Below, in pieces: positions 1-9,039 of a stretch of DNA of 39,809 nt (its first letter is position 1; each line of letters begins with the position of its first letter). Below the pieces are notes generated by a model, which saw only the letters and a program-made list of their open reading frames with translations, was not told where the DNA came from and made no database searches. The stretch covers positions 1 through 39,809 of the forward strand of contig JAGROY010000054.1 in assembly GCA_020439995.1 (NCBI GenBank), given 5' to 3'. The position numbers were made by a program, and so were the translations under genes. The stretch is from Verrucomicrobiia bacterium (lineage in GTDB: Bacteria > Verrucomicrobiota > Verrucomicrobiia > Verrucomicrobiales > DEV007).

Positions 1-71
1 ACGGTGAAGTCACCGAACCCCGCCCATGTGGTGGGATCGAAATCGTAGGTGGGAGTAGTGGGCCCAATCAT
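1..71 (-). CDS. Truncated start of an unidentified protein
   Basis: On the minus strand an ATG at 71-69 opens a reading frame that runs without a stop to the window edge. It encodes 23 residues beginning MIGPTTPTYDFDP and continuing TTWAGFGDFT. It is divergent from the membrane-protein gene starting at 302, with an AT-rich gap between them. The piece is too short to assign to a family; proximity to a glycosyltransferase and methyltransferase suggests, but does not show, a link to polysaccharide biosynthesis. No signal peptide is evident in the visible part. Confidence 0.4.
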   Translation of the reverse strand, partial: MIGPTTPTYDFDPTTWAGFGDFT

Positions 72-301
72 GGCACCCTAACATCACTTTCTATGCGCGA
101 ATTGTCCAGTAATATTATTTAGCTCTATCAGCACCAGCCACTTCTGGACTGACATGGGAAAACCCTGCGATAGGTAAGCGAACGGGAAAATCAATCTTGC
201 TTAGTGATCACGAAACGCTTATCGGTCCTCTGAGTTAATCGTCCGCTCTTACACTATCACAATTCTCTCCAACCTTGCGTCTCCCAATCCGACTTGAAGC
301 G
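72..301. other. AT-rich divergent intergenic region
   Basis: This gap separates two divergently oriented starts. It is visibly richer in A and T than the flanking coding sequence, especially around 100-130. It presumably holds promoters for both sides, but I could not identify a convincing -35/-10 pair, operator or RNA gene. Confidence 0.4.
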
Positions 302-1159
302 ATGAGTAACACCCGCCGACCGGCCTATGGTCAAGGAGGTGATTTTCAGCGTCGCACGCGGGATGGGGGACTTTTCTGGTGGACCATTTTGATCACTTTT
401 CTGATGGTGATGACTGCTGGTTCCTGGATCTTCAGCCTCTATCTTTTTGCCTTCCCGGAGAAGGCTTTCAACTACCACTTGCTGTCCAGGTTAAACAAAC
501 TGAAGCCGATCGAGGACTTCACGATGGATACGGTTCCGACTGGGCGCTTCAATGATGGACGCGAACTCTACCAGAAGTTCTACCACTTCAGCGGCGAGCA
601 GCTGGAGGGCACGAATGGCAAACTGAAACGCAGCTATTTGTGGAACTATGACGATCAATTGCCGATCTATGTCAAAGGCAGTTTCCGCATTGCCGAGGTG
701 CGTCGCCTGACGGCTGCCGACTACTTCACTTCAGGACTGCTTGTTCAGGCCTATCCTATTGAGGATGTGGAAGATGGATTGTCATTAGGAAGGGCGGACT
801 CCATCGAAAAGAGAGTCTTTCCAAACGCCATTTTTGAGTTCGTGTTTCCTGCCTCCGATGTGCCTGACGTGTTGTTTTCAGTTGGACAGGAAATCGAGAT
901 CGACCGCAGTAAGGACGCGGCTGCATTGCTCAACATCAAGCGCCTCGATCGGGATCATCTGTGCTTTACAGCTGTACCCTTGCTCTACGGTACTTATCAG
1001 ATAAACGAGACGGCCTCGATCTCTCTGCACCCGCCGCAGGCTGTGAATGTGGACGCTCCCTGGCCCATCTCCAAAAAGGTGATTCAGAGTAATACGAGGG
1101 AAGCGACCGCAGCGGGCGGCAGTATTGAGCCTATCGGTGTGGTGAAAGGTGACGCTTAA
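302..1159 (+). CDS. Hypothetical single-pass membrane protein
   Basis: The 285-residue product is not recognised. The ATG at 302 (MSNTRRPAYG) is preferred over an in-frame TTG at 275. After a polar, arginine-containing N-terminus there is one strong hydrophobic segment at about residues 22-50 (FWWTILITFLMVMTAG then FSLYLFAFP), followed by about 230 residues likely outside the cytoplasm. No catalytic motif, cysteine cluster or repeat is seen. It ends one base before the convergent stop of the FkbM gene. Being next to surface-polysaccharide genes it could be an accessory of that locus, which is inference from position only. Confidence 0.75.
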   Translation: MSNTRRPAYGQGGDFQRRTRDGGLFWWTILITFLMVMTAGSWIFSLYLFAFPEKAFNYHLLSRLNKLKPIEDFTMDTVPTGRFNDGRELYQKFYHFSGEQLEGTNGKLKRSYLWNYDDQLPIYVKGSFRIAEVRRLTAADYFTSGLLVQAYPIEDVEDGLSLGRADSIEKRVFPNAIFEFVFPASDVPDVLFSVGQEIEIDRSKDAAALLNIKRLDRDHLCFTAVPLLYGTYQINETASISLHPPQAVNVDAPWPISKKVIQSNTREATAAGGSIEPIGVVKGDA

Positions 1160-1160
1160 T

Positions 1161-1952
1161 TTAATCTGCAAACAGTGACTCTGGCAGTTGGGCTCGGCGT
1201 CCCGGGGTGAAGGCGAATGTATTCTGGCAAACCCTTTGCCCTTTGACCAGTTTGTCCTTCTGAAGCGTGTAGATTTCAAAGTGGAGATCTTTGAGGATCT
1301 CCAGCGCTTTCGCATTGTTGTGCAAGCCTTCAATGAGAAGCCCTGGTTCAGATGCAGCCAGGGTTTCGCCTCCACCAGCGAGCACTTGATCCTCCGCTCC
1401 TTCAACGTCGATTTTAATGAATGACGGCCGCAGCTTCAGTGAGTCCATCGGTTTCACTTTGCACTCCATTTCTGCGAAGTGGAGACACTCTTCATCGAAG
1501 CCGTCGACGTACTTTTCCAGATACTCGCGGGCGTGTCTCTGATCAAACGACGCGAGACTGTCGAACACCTTTTTTCGATACTGCGGGACGTGGAGCGTGA
1601 AGGTGCCCCCGCTGGCACCGAGGCCGTAGCTGTAGACGTTGACATTGGGGCAATGGTCAAAGGCATCGCGTGTCCGGGCGCTGAGCAACAAGTTGGGCTC
1701 AAAGGCATGAATGACCACCTCGGGGTGATACATCTGGATCGTGCGAATGGTTTGCCCGCGGTTGGCACCGACGTCGATATAGGCCGCGCCGGGCTCTGCT
1801 GGGAAGTGCTTAAGCACTTGAAAGTCAGGCTCAAACGGAATGCTGAGGGCGCGGCGAAATGAGATCTGAAGCCGTTCCTTCATCTCGTCGATCTGAGGGA
1901 AATAACTTTCGAGTTGATGCACTCGCTTGCGGATGATGGCTGCTGCGGACAT
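1161..1952 (-). CDS. FkbM family methyltransferase
   Basis: An S-adenosylmethionine-dependent methyltransferase, probably modifying a sugar or glycan hydroxyl. The 263-residue product starts at the ATG at 1952 (MSAAAIIRKR); a longer frame reaches into the upstream gene and is less likely. The Rossmann motif I YIDVGANRGQT lies at residues 58-68, the acidic ribose-binding motif HAFEPN at 82-87, and the FkbM signature FIKIDVEGAEDQVLAGG at about 178-194. It lies 28 bases downstream of the WecG/TagA glycosyltransferase gene on the same strand, so the two are probably co-transcribed for decoration of a surface or exported polysaccharide. The acceptor cannot be read from sequence. Confidence 0.88.
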   Translation of the reverse strand: MSAAAIIRKRVHQLESYFPQIDEMKERLQISFRRALSIPFEPDFQVLKHFPAEPGAAYIDVGANRGQTIRTIQMYHPEVVIHAFEPNLLLSARTRDAFDHCPNVNVYSYGLGASGGTFTLHVPQYRKKVFDSLASFDQRHAREYLEKYVDGFDEECLHFAEMECKVKPMDSLKLRPSFIKIDVEGAEDQVLAGGGETLAASEPGLLIEGLHNNAKALEILKDLHFEIYTLQKDKLVKGQRVCQNTFAFTPGRRAQLPESLFAD

Positions 1953-1980
1953 GACGGGTATTTGAAATGAAGAAGGGAAT

Positions 1981-2775
1981 TCAGGCTTTGGAGAAATGTG
2001 TGAGAAGGAACAGGGCATCGCTCAGGTACCGCCGCCAGAGGCGGCGCGGTTCCATCGCCAGGCGCCACACCCATTCCATGCACAATGTGCTCAGAATTTT
2101 TGGAGAGCGGCGGGCTCGGTCACCAATGAAATCCAGGCTGGCCCCAATGCACAACGTCACTGGAGCGCCAGCAGCTTTGTGATATTTTTCCGCCCAGAAT
2201 TCTTGTTTGGGTGCCCCTAGAGCCACCATCACGATGTCAGGGTTCAGTGAGCGGATGCGTGACACATACGGGGCGTTCAGCTCGTCGTCCTCCCAGAGAT
2301 TTTTTCGGTAGGGCGGAGCATCCCAGCCGACAATTGCCGACCCATAGCGTTCTTGTACTTTTTGCAGAGTCGCCTCATCACTGCCGAACAAGTAGATCGA
2401 AATCTGGTTCGCTACTGCCCAGTCAAGAATCAGTGGCGTGAGATCTGATCCCGACAATTTTTCCGGTACTGGCCGCCGCTTCAGACGAAGGAGGTGAAAG
2501 AGGATGGCGCCATCACATAGCCGCATTGAGGCACCTTTGATTGCGCGGCAGAATGAGCGGTCTCGGGTAGCGAGACGCGCAAAATCGAGGTTCGGAGTCA
2601 CGACATACTGAGGATCTTTCGCATGGATCCGTTCAGCGAGTTCATCGAAGAACTCCTCGCGGCTGATTGCGGAGAATCCAATGCCAAAGGCGTTCGACTC
2701 CGGCAGCAGGTGCTGGTGGTCGCTTTCCGGCAGTGTGGATTCAGCTACTTCCTCTGGAGCTGCAGCGGTTGCCAT
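1981..2775 (-). CDS. WecG/TagA/CpsF family glycosyltransferase
   Basis: A GT26-family transferase of 264 residues, normally adding a UDP-activated amino sugar (for example N-acetylmannosamine or its uronate) to a lipid-linked intermediate at the inner membrane face. Start is the ATG at 2775; a TTG at 2823 would add 16 low-complexity residues. Family landmarks are VVTPNLDFARL at 58-68, the acidic CDGA at 87-90, LSGSDLTP at 107-114, VALGAPKQEFW at 184-194, GASLDFIGDRARRSP at 211-225 and the C-terminal MEWVWRLAMEPRRLWRRY at 233-250, the membrane-associating tail. A roughly 30-residue N-terminal extension before the core is poorly conserved in type. Its partner is the downstream FkbM gene. Confidence 0.92.
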   Translation of the reverse strand: MATAAAPEEVAESTLPESDHQHLLPESNAFGIGFSAISREEFFDELAERIHAKDPQYVVTPNLDFARLATRDRSFCRAIKGASMRLCDGAILFHLLRLKRRPVPEKLSGSDLTPLILDWAVANQISIYLFGSDEATLQKVQERYGSAIVGWDAPPYRKNLWEDDELNAPYVSRIRSLNPDIVMVALGAPKQEFWAEKYHKAAGAPVTLCIGASLDFIGDRARRSPKILSTLCMEWVWRLAMEPRRLWRRYLSDALFLLTHFSKA

Positions 2776-3152
2776 CTGCTTAGCCGATTGAGGGTTCACT
2801 TGGCTTGACAGAGCCCGTCGCAAAAGTGGCAGCGGCTCGCCTGGGAAGCCTGGCCACAGGGCTCGTTTCCTTCAATATTTTGGCTAAATGAATAATAATC
2901 ATCGCTGATAGTGTTTTCTGTAATTACAAAAATCTACTAGCCGGGCGATTAATTGCAAGTCTGTATTCTATTTTCTATAATATTCGCATTTTTGAAAAAT
3001 TATTTGGAGATGCCACGTGTCATCTGACTTGAAGGAAGCGGTTTCCATCGCAGTGGTCAGATCAGACAGGGTGAATTTTTTCAATTCACCGCCGTACTAT
3101 TCAGACCGCAGTACGATTCAGAAATGAGAGAACGAGTGTAGGATCCCCGGGC
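2776..3152. other. Long AT-rich intergenic region with a hairpin
   Basis: No credible gene is seen. Bases 2880-3010 are strongly AT-rich and sit upstream of the glycosyltransferase gene, so promoter elements are likely there. A perfect 8-bp inverted repeat (GGTGAATT, 5-base loop, AATTCACC) occupies 3070-3090. It lies just past the stop of the zinc-ribbon gene but is not followed by a T-run on the minus strand, so it is only a possible terminator. Confidence 0.45.
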
Positions 3153-4343
3153 TCAGGACTGCGGGGCTTTCAGCTCTGAGCCAACGCCGAGCAGTTCCCA
3201 GCAGATTAGCTCGTCGATCATGAGCGTCCGGGCGTTTGGATTCTGCAGGCTGGGCTTCCATGCCAGCCGAACGGTGGCATAGCGCGTGGAATCAAGAATA
3301 TTGTCCGACCACACGAGCTTGTCTTTGATGGTGTCGGCGATCGATGTGCCATCTGGTACAAAGAGGTAGGGCTGCTTGGGAAGTGAGACCAAGTCATCCA
3401 GCTGCAGGCAGAGGGTGTTCGCGGGCTGGTTACCGTTTCCGAAGTAGTGGGCTCGCGTAAGCCGGACGCGGTAGATTCCGGGAGGGCTATTATCGTCACT
3501 CAAAAATTGCCTGAGCGTTCCGTCTTTCGCCTGGATGTAGGATTCCCAGTCGAGCCGTATGCCCTCGCTTGTCTGCTTAAAGAAAGCGATCATTTTCAGA
3601 TCTTGCTTCTGTGGATTTTCCTCGTTGGGAACCTGCTTCACCAGTGCAACAATGCCTCGGCGAATATCCTCCACCCCAATCCTCTGAGGTGAGGCGAATC
3701 CCTGAACGGGTTCGTCAGGCACGGCCGGGATTTCGGCGTAGTAGCGGAGCAGGGAATTCCGCACCGATTCCTGCCGCAGCACCCACTTGAGTTTTTCTTC
3801 CGGGGTCTCAGCTGCCTGAAACTGGCTGAGTACGACAAAGGCACCGTTGAGCAATTGGCTGCCCACAGATTTGGCGATGACGGGCTCCTCCGTGACAGCT
3901 TCCGGGATTGCGACATTCGTGATGCGCTCCATTGGATCGACTTCGATCCCCTGATCAGAGAACAGTCCCGACAGGCGTAATCCCAGTCCAACTCCGCAGA
4001 GAGCAATCACGAATGCACCGGCTCTGAGGGCGTCTCGCGACTTCAGAAAAATCAGGGTATCGCTGAGAAATTGCGATCGTTTCTTGCCGGTAACATCCTC
4101 TTTGCGATCTGTCTCAGCTTCTTTCCTGGTCGGCTGTGCTGCGAAGGTTGGCGATGGCTGATTCTGTGATCTGGGAGTAGCAGGTAGTGGAGCGGGAGCT
4201 TGCGAAAGGTTTGCACTCAGGCGGATATGGCCACCGCACTGGGGGCATTCCAGTGCCGGGACTCCCTCCAGATCAGGGGGCAGTTCACCGCGTTCGCGAC
4301 AGTGCGGACAGGTGAGAAAAAAGACGCGATGGGTGGCAGGCAC
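3153..4343 (-). CDS. Zinc-ribbon membrane-anchored protein of unknown function
   Basis: A 396-residue protein with a GTG start at 4343; no in-frame ATG lies ahead of the cysteines, so a later start would destroy the N-terminal ribbon. It has two Cys-x2-Cys knuckles, CPHC at 12-15 and CPQC at 33-36, typical of a zinc ribbon, then a Pro/Ala-rich linker. One transmembrane segment follows at about 105-127 (AGAFVIALCGVGLGLRLSG), then about 270 residues outside. The C-terminal part (ending LICWELLGVGSELKAPQS) is rich in beta-type sequence without a motif I recognise. N-terminal zinc ribbon plus single membrane segment plus external domain is a recurring architecture of uncharacterised proteins in this lineage. 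Function is unknown. Confidence 0.8.
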   Translation of the reverse strand: MPATHRVFFLTCPHCRERGELPPDLEGVPALECPQCGGHIRLSANLSQAPAPLPATPRSQNQPSPTFAAQPTRKEAETDRKEDVTGKKRSQFLSDTLIFLKSRDALRAGAFVIALCGVGLGLRLSGLFSDQGIEVDPMERITNVAIPEAVTEEPVIAKSVGSQLLNGAFVVLSQFQAAETPEEKLKWVLRQESVRNSLLRYYAEIPAVPDEPVQGFASPQRIGVEDIRRGIVALVKQVPNEENPQKQDLKMIAFFKQTSEGIRLDWESYIQAKDGTLRQFLSDDNSPPGIYRVRLTRAHYFGNGNQPANTLCLQLDDLVSLPKQPYLFVPDGTSIADTIKDKLVWSDNILDSTRYATVRLAWKPSLQNPNARTLMIDELICWELLGVGSELKAPQS

Positions 4344-4413
4344 ATCCTACGGTTAGCATATTCAGATATTTCGTAAACCTGAATTAAGCACTGCCGTCAC
4401 TGCCGGGAACTCG

Positions 4414-7400
4414 CTAAGCCTGGGGAAAAGAGAACGGACCAGTTTTTCTGGCGGGAGCCGGTGTGGCGGGATCTTCCTGAAAGACATAGTGGACTTTCAG
4501 CAGGCGGGCGATCAGGGCGAAGAGTTCGGTGTGTTTGAATGGCTTGGTAAGGAAGTCACAGCTTCCGGCTTTGATCGCTGCCTTCCGCGTGTCCTCGAGC
4601 GCATAGGCGGTCAATGCCACGATGGGGGGAGCATGTTCTGCGCCGCCTGCCTGGGCGATGATGCTGCGGGTGGCCTCGTTGCCATTCATCACCGGCATGT
4701 CCTGGTCCATGAAGATAAGATCCGGTGCCCATTCCCGCCAGTGATCGCTGGCCACTTTCCCATTCTCCGCCTCTTGAACTTTGAAACCTACCGTGGTGAG
4801 GACGCGGCGGAGTAAGATTCGGTTCACTGGCTGATCCTCCACGATAAGGATCGTCGGAACTTTTTGGCCAGGGGCAAGCGATGCGACGGCTTTGTCCAGA
4901 ATCTCGGTCTGGATATCGTTGTCCTCCTTCGTTGCGATGATGGGTTCGCAGATGATGGAGAAGTTGAACGTCGTGCCCTTCCCGTAATCACTGGTTACCT
5001 CGATCGAGCCACCCATCAGTTCGATGAAATGGCGAGTGATCGCCAGCCCGAGTCCGGTACCCTGGTGGGAGGTTCTACCAGTTTCGGTTTGGGCAAATTT
5101 TTGGAACAATGATGGCAGCTCGTGGGCTTCGATGCCGCGTCCGCTGTCTTCCAGCGTAAAGTGCAGAATGGTTCGCGTATCATCCTTTTTCTCGCTGCGC
5201 AGACGCAGTTCGATGAATCCGCTCTCCGTGAACTTGACGGAATTGCCCATCAGATTCACCAGGATCTGCCGGATCTTGCTGCGATCACCAAAGGCTTCCT
5301 GAGGGATATCACCTTCGATCTTCACCCGGAGATCGATCGCTTTCTCGTCCGCTTTGATCTGAAGCATCTCGTGCACAGAATCGATCAGACGTCTGAGTTC
5401 GAACCGGTCTCTTCGCAAATCGGTCTTGCCAGCTTCGATCTTAGACATTTCCAGAACATCATTGATGATGTCGAGGAGGTGCTCGCCGCTGCGATTGATA
5501 ATATTCAGGGTATCGCGCTGCGATTCGGTAGTGGTGGTGTCGGAGCAGAGCACCTGGCAGAATCCGAGAATTGCATTGAGGGGAGTGCGCAACTCGTGAG
5601 TCATCTTCGCGAGGAATTCACTCTTCGCTGAGTTGGCGACTTCTGCCGAGCGCTTTGCCTCTACCAGTTCCAGACGGTGAGTTTCCTCTTTCTCCGAAAG
5701 ATCAAGCTGGGCCAGGGCGAGCCCGATTTGACCGGCAACGGATGATACCAGCTCAATTTCTTCCGGCTGCCACTTGCTCTTCTCTTTGGATTTCTCGATG
5801 AAAATAACACCATTCGGCCGCTCAAGATAATTGGTGCGGACAGCCAGCAGCGATGAACACTCCGGGAAGTCTATGGAGTCGTCCCCCTTGAGATTGGAAA
5901 GTGCGAGTGGTGCCTCTCTGGACAGCACCAGGCTGAGCCAGGGATGCTCGATAGACAGTGTTTCGGACACAGAAACATCATCACTGTCGCAAGCAAAGTA
6001 GCCCGCACATGCTTTTGCGCCCGCGATCTGGCCGTCGGGGCCGTGCTCAAGTTTCCACAGTCGGCAGCGGCTTGCGGCGAGAAAGGTTCCCAATTGTTCC
6101 AGAGAGGAGTGGAAGATTTTTTGATTATCCGCATGTCGATTGGCAACCAACGAATCTCCCTCGCCGAGCATGCTCTGCTGGAGTTGCCGGGCGAGGACAG
6201 CCTCGGCCTTGTCACGCTCAGCCTGGAAGCGTTCCTGGCGTCGGCTCAGCCTGGCGGAATGCACACGGGCAAATCCTCCTGCCAGCGCCAGTGCCGCGAT
6301 GAGTCCTCCTATTTTCGCCAATGTCGTCTGATACCACGGGGGCTTTATCTTGAGTTCGAATGGCGTACCCCCAAGCGCGCGCTGACCGAGCCAGCGCTGA
6401 CCATCGAGAGATGCCTCCACTTCGAACTGATACGTGCCTGGTTCCAGAGTATACTGGGCATCGCGACGCCCCTTGCCCGGGAACTGCCAGCCCTGGTCGT
6501 AGGGGATCATCCTGTAGCGATAGGAAGTGCGGCCAAAAGAATCGAATCCAGGAGTGGAAAAAGTGAAACCCACCCGGTTCTTTTCGTGATCGAGTTCGAG
6601 GCTGCTGAGAAGGCTCAGCTCCCGTTCGATGATCCCGCCTGGTTCAGGATGTACGGGCTCACCAAACAGCTCCAATCCGGTCAGGAAGGCAATCGCCTGG
6701 CCCTCAACCGGCAGGTTGTCTGGAGTGATCACATTGAACCCGGCCTTTCCTCCGAAGAACAGCTCGCCGCTCGCCGAAACCCACGCGGAACCTGCCAGGA
6801 ATGAATCCTGCAGTCCATCGCTGGCATTGAAGATTCGAGTCTGAAGGGTAGTGGAGAACTGAACGATCAGGGAGTCAGGTGTCGCGATCCAGAGATTGTC
6901 GGATTGGTCAATCAAAGCGGACCGGATATCTTCCGGGAGGGCAACGCCATTCGGTGCTTCATTGTCAGGATCCGGTGGGGGAACCAGCTCACGGTAGTTT
7001 TGGAATTTGCCAGTCGGCCGATCTCGACAAAAGAGGCCAGAGTTCGCTGTCGCAATCCAGAGGCTGCCTGCAGTATCACGGTGAATCGTATTTACGAAAG
7101 AGGCATGGAAACCTGAATCGCTGTCCGCGCCTTTGCCAAAGTGCTCCACTCTGCCGCTGCTTCCGTCCAGCATGTAGAGCCCTTCTCCCCACGTGCCTAT
7201 CCAGATATTGCCCTCTGCATCTTCCTCGAAGGCGGAAATGAGAGCGGGTGGCTTGTCAGGGTTTCCGAGCAGACGGCCAAGGGACACCGTCGCGGGATCC
7301 GCCGAAGAGGGGCACACCGCAACGCCTGAGCCCTCAGTTCCGATCCAGAGGCGCCCCTTCGAATCTTCAATGAGATTCGTGATCCCGTCATTCAACTGCT

Positions 7401-8934
7401 CCGGGCAAAACGGCGAAAAATCTCTGCTGCCTGGCGGACGCCGCTGAAGGCCAGAATCAGTCCCTACCCAGAGATTGCCATTGCTGTCCCTGAGCGCATC
7501 ATTGATCTGAAGGGCATCGAACGCACTTCTGTCGTAGCGATTCCTCACCTTGTTGGTTCGAAGGTCGACTTCCTCCAGTGCCCGGTCGGTGCACGCAAGA
7601 ACGGTATCATTATCGTCCCCCGCAGCGAATCCTCTCACCATGCGACCCGCTAGATTGGAAGGACTGCCAGGTGTCGGGTAGAGGTGTGTGAACCATCGAT
7701 GAGTGGTGTCGAGCATGCTGACGCCCGCCGTCGTGCCAATCCATAGCAGCTCTTTGACCGAGGTAAGATAGACACACTCCACTTCCTCGCCCGTCAGCGA
7801 TGTATCACTTTTCATGTCGTGATAAATCTGGAACTGGGTGTCCTTGTAGTTCAGGCGGGCGAGTCCAGCACGGGTACCAGCCCAGACAGTCCCCGCAGAG
7901 TCCACGGCCATTCCGGTCACCTGGGTGACGCCATCGTTCTCATCGCCCAGTCTACGAAAATCCTCAGGGTCTTCAATGTTGTAGCGGGTGATGCCTGCTC
8001 CGTCGGTTCCAACCAGTAGATACTTCGATACTCCGGGCTTCAGCTCAGTGGCGGAAAATCCTTGAAGCCTTTCGAGGCTGCTTCGATTGTGCGCAAAACC
8101 GACGGCGGCACCTGCGATGATCGATTCGCCTACCTCCGCCGCCTTTCTCTTTGGCGGATTGAGCCACGCGAGCGAAGTAACGGGAGCATCAAATTCACGA
8201 ACGACGGTGGTGACCTGTGTGCGGAGGTCTCTGCGCTTCAGCTTCCCGTCATGGGTGCCGATCCAGAGCGCATCATCGCTGGGCAGCAGGGCCAGAATCG
8301 TGCCTCCTTCCGGCCGGAGTCCGCCTCTTCTTCGAGTGTCAGTTTTGGGCGAGGTGCGCTCGATCCTTTTAACGACATGCTTGCGGGCCTGGGATGCCGC
8401 CAGTGTGGTGACAGTGTGAAGTCCATAGTTCGTTGCCACCCACAGTCCCCTGGTTGGTCGGTCGCCTGATTTTCCACTCTCCACAGAGATCACTCCCTCG
8501 ACAATGCAGCGGACGTGCCCGTCGACCAGCGAATCCGAGTCCTCTGCTTCTCCAGCTGGAAAGTGGACTTCCTCCTGATCAAAAACTCGATACAGCCCGG
8601 ACGATTCCGTCCCCACCCAGAGGTACTTTTTGTCGTCAAATGTGAGCACCGTTACGGGTGTTTCCTGCGAAGATTTCAACCGCTTCGTCGCTCGGTTGCC
8701 ATCCCAAGAGATCAGCCCAGAGTCAGAACCGATCCATAGCATCACATCGTGACTGGATTCAGCCAGCGCCCGAACATTAGGCCTGCTCAGCTCGTCGGGG
8801 TAGTGGACGCTGAGAAAGTTCGAGAATATGGCACGGTCAGGCCTGTCTGCGCCTATCGTCTCTGCCGCGTTCAGCAGGGACAACAGACAGCAGATTCCTC
8901 CCGATATCCATATTCGGAGCTTAACACCTTCCAT
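4414..8934 (-). CDS. Propeller-sensor hybrid histidine kinase/response regulator
   Basis: A 1,506-residue membrane sensor. Start is the ATG at 8934, giving a signal peptide (GGICCLLSLLNAAETIGA). Residues about 35-770 are two-component-regulator propeller blades (repeated LWVGTESSGLYR, LWIGTHDGKL, LWVGTDSGLQR, IWIGTWGEGLYML). A Y_Y_Y-type beta-sandwich lies at about 785-865 and a membrane helix near 873-892. A GAF-like domain spans about 925-1075. HisKA follows with phospho-acceptor H1113 (KMTHELRTPLNAILGF), then HATPase_c with N box NLMGNSVKFTE and G boxes DSGRGIE and GTGLGLAI. A C-terminal receiver has D1410 (FMDQDMPVMNG). Unlike classical Bacteroides hybrid regulators it has no AraC-type DNA-binding output domain, so the signal must go to another protein. 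The ligand is unknown; related propeller sensors often detect oligosaccharides. Confidence 0.93.
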   Translation of the reverse strand: MEGVKLRIWISGGICCLLSLLNAAETIGADRPDRAIFSNFLSVHYPDELSRPNVRALAESSHDVMLWIGSDSGLISWDGNRATKRLKSSQETPVTVLTFDDKKYLWVGTESSGLYRVFDQEEVHFPAGEAEDSDSLVDGHVRCIVEGVISVESGKSGDRPTRGLWVATNYGLHTVTTLAASQARKHVVKRIERTSPKTDTRRRGGLRPEGGTILALLPSDDALWIGTHDGKLKRRDLRTQVTTVVREFDAPVTSLAWLNPPKRKAAEVGESIIAGAAVGFAHNRSSLERLQGFSATELKPGVSKYLLVGTDGAGITRYNIEDPEDFRRLGDENDGVTQVTGMAVDSAGTVWAGTRAGLARLNYKDTQFQIYHDMKSDTSLTGEEVECVYLTSVKELLWIGTTAGVSMLDTTHRWFTHLYPTPGSPSNLAGRMVRGFAAGDDNDTVLACTDRALEEVDLRTNKVRNRYDRSAFDALQINDALRDSNGNLWVGTDSGLQRRPPGSRDFSPFCPEQLNDGITNLIEDSKGRLWIGTEGSGVAVCPSSADPATVSLGRLLGNPDKPPALISAFEEDAEGNIWIGTWGEGLYMLDGSSGRVEHFGKGADSDSGFHASFVNTIHRDTAGSLWIATANSGLFCRDRPTGKFQNYRELVPPPDPDNEAPNGVALPEDIRSALIDQSDNLWIATPDSLIVQFSTTLQTRIFNASDGLQDSFLAGSAWVSASGELFFGGKAGFNVITPDNLPVEGQAIAFLTGLELFGEPVHPEPGGIIERELSLLSSLELDHEKNRVGFTFSTPGFDSFGRTSYRYRMIPYDQGWQFPGKGRRDAQYTLEPGTYQFEVEASLDGQRWLGQRALGGTPFELKIKPPWYQTTLAKIGGLIAALALAGGFARVHSARLSRRQERFQAERDKAEAVLARQLQQSMLGEGDSLVANRHADNQKIFHSSLEQLGTFLAASRCRLWKLEHGPDGQIAGAKACAGYFACDSDDVSVSETLSIEHPWLSLVLSREAPLALSNLKGDDSIDFPECSSLLAVRTNYLERPNGVIFIEKSKEKSKWQPEEIELVSSVAGQIGLALAQLDLSEKEETHRLELVEAKRSAEVANSAKSEFLAKMTHELRTPLNAILGFCQVLCSDTTTTESQRDTLNIINRSGEHLLDIINDVLEMSKIEAGKTDLRRDRFELRRLIDSVHEMLQIKADEKAIDLRVKIEGDIPQEAFGDRSKIRQILVNLMGNSVKFTESGFIELRLRSEKKDDTRTILHFTLEDSGRGIEAHELPSLFQKFAQTETGRTSHQGTGLGLAITRHFIELMGGSIEVTSDYGKGTTFNFSIICEPIIATKEDNDIQTEILDKAVASLAPGQKVPTILIVEDQPVNRILLRRVLTTVGFKVQEAENGKVASDHWREWAPDLIFMDQDMPVMNGNEATRSIIAQAGGAEHAPPIVALTAYALEDTRKAAIKAGSCDFLTKPFKHTELFALIARLLKVHYVFQEDPATPAPARKTGPFSFPQA

Positions 8935-9011
8935 CTATTGTTATTATAGTTTTCATGGTATGTTTATCAACTTGAATTATTTTGTGAAAATTGCTATTGA
9001 ATGTATTTGTT

Positions 9012-9036
9012 TTGAATAGTATAGTAAACTATTCAA
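9012..9036 (+). promoter_or_regulatory. 9-bp inverted repeat ahead of the pseudopilin start
   Basis: TTGAATAGT (9012-9020) and ACTATTCAA (9028-9036) form a perfect 9-bp inverted repeat with a 7-base spacer, ending 3 bases before the ATG at 9040. It lies in the AT-rich gap between the divergent hybrid kinase and pseudopilin genes, in the position where a Shine-Dalgarno sequence would be. It could be a transcription-factor operator or an mRNA hairpin limiting initiation; the sequence does not discriminate. Confidence 0.45.
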
Positions 9037-9039
9037 GCT

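Noticed and set aside
3070..3090. A Rho-independent terminator for the zinc-ribbon gene
   Set aside because: The stem is perfect but AT-rich and no T-run follows on the minus strand, so I kept it only as a hairpin in the intergenic entry.
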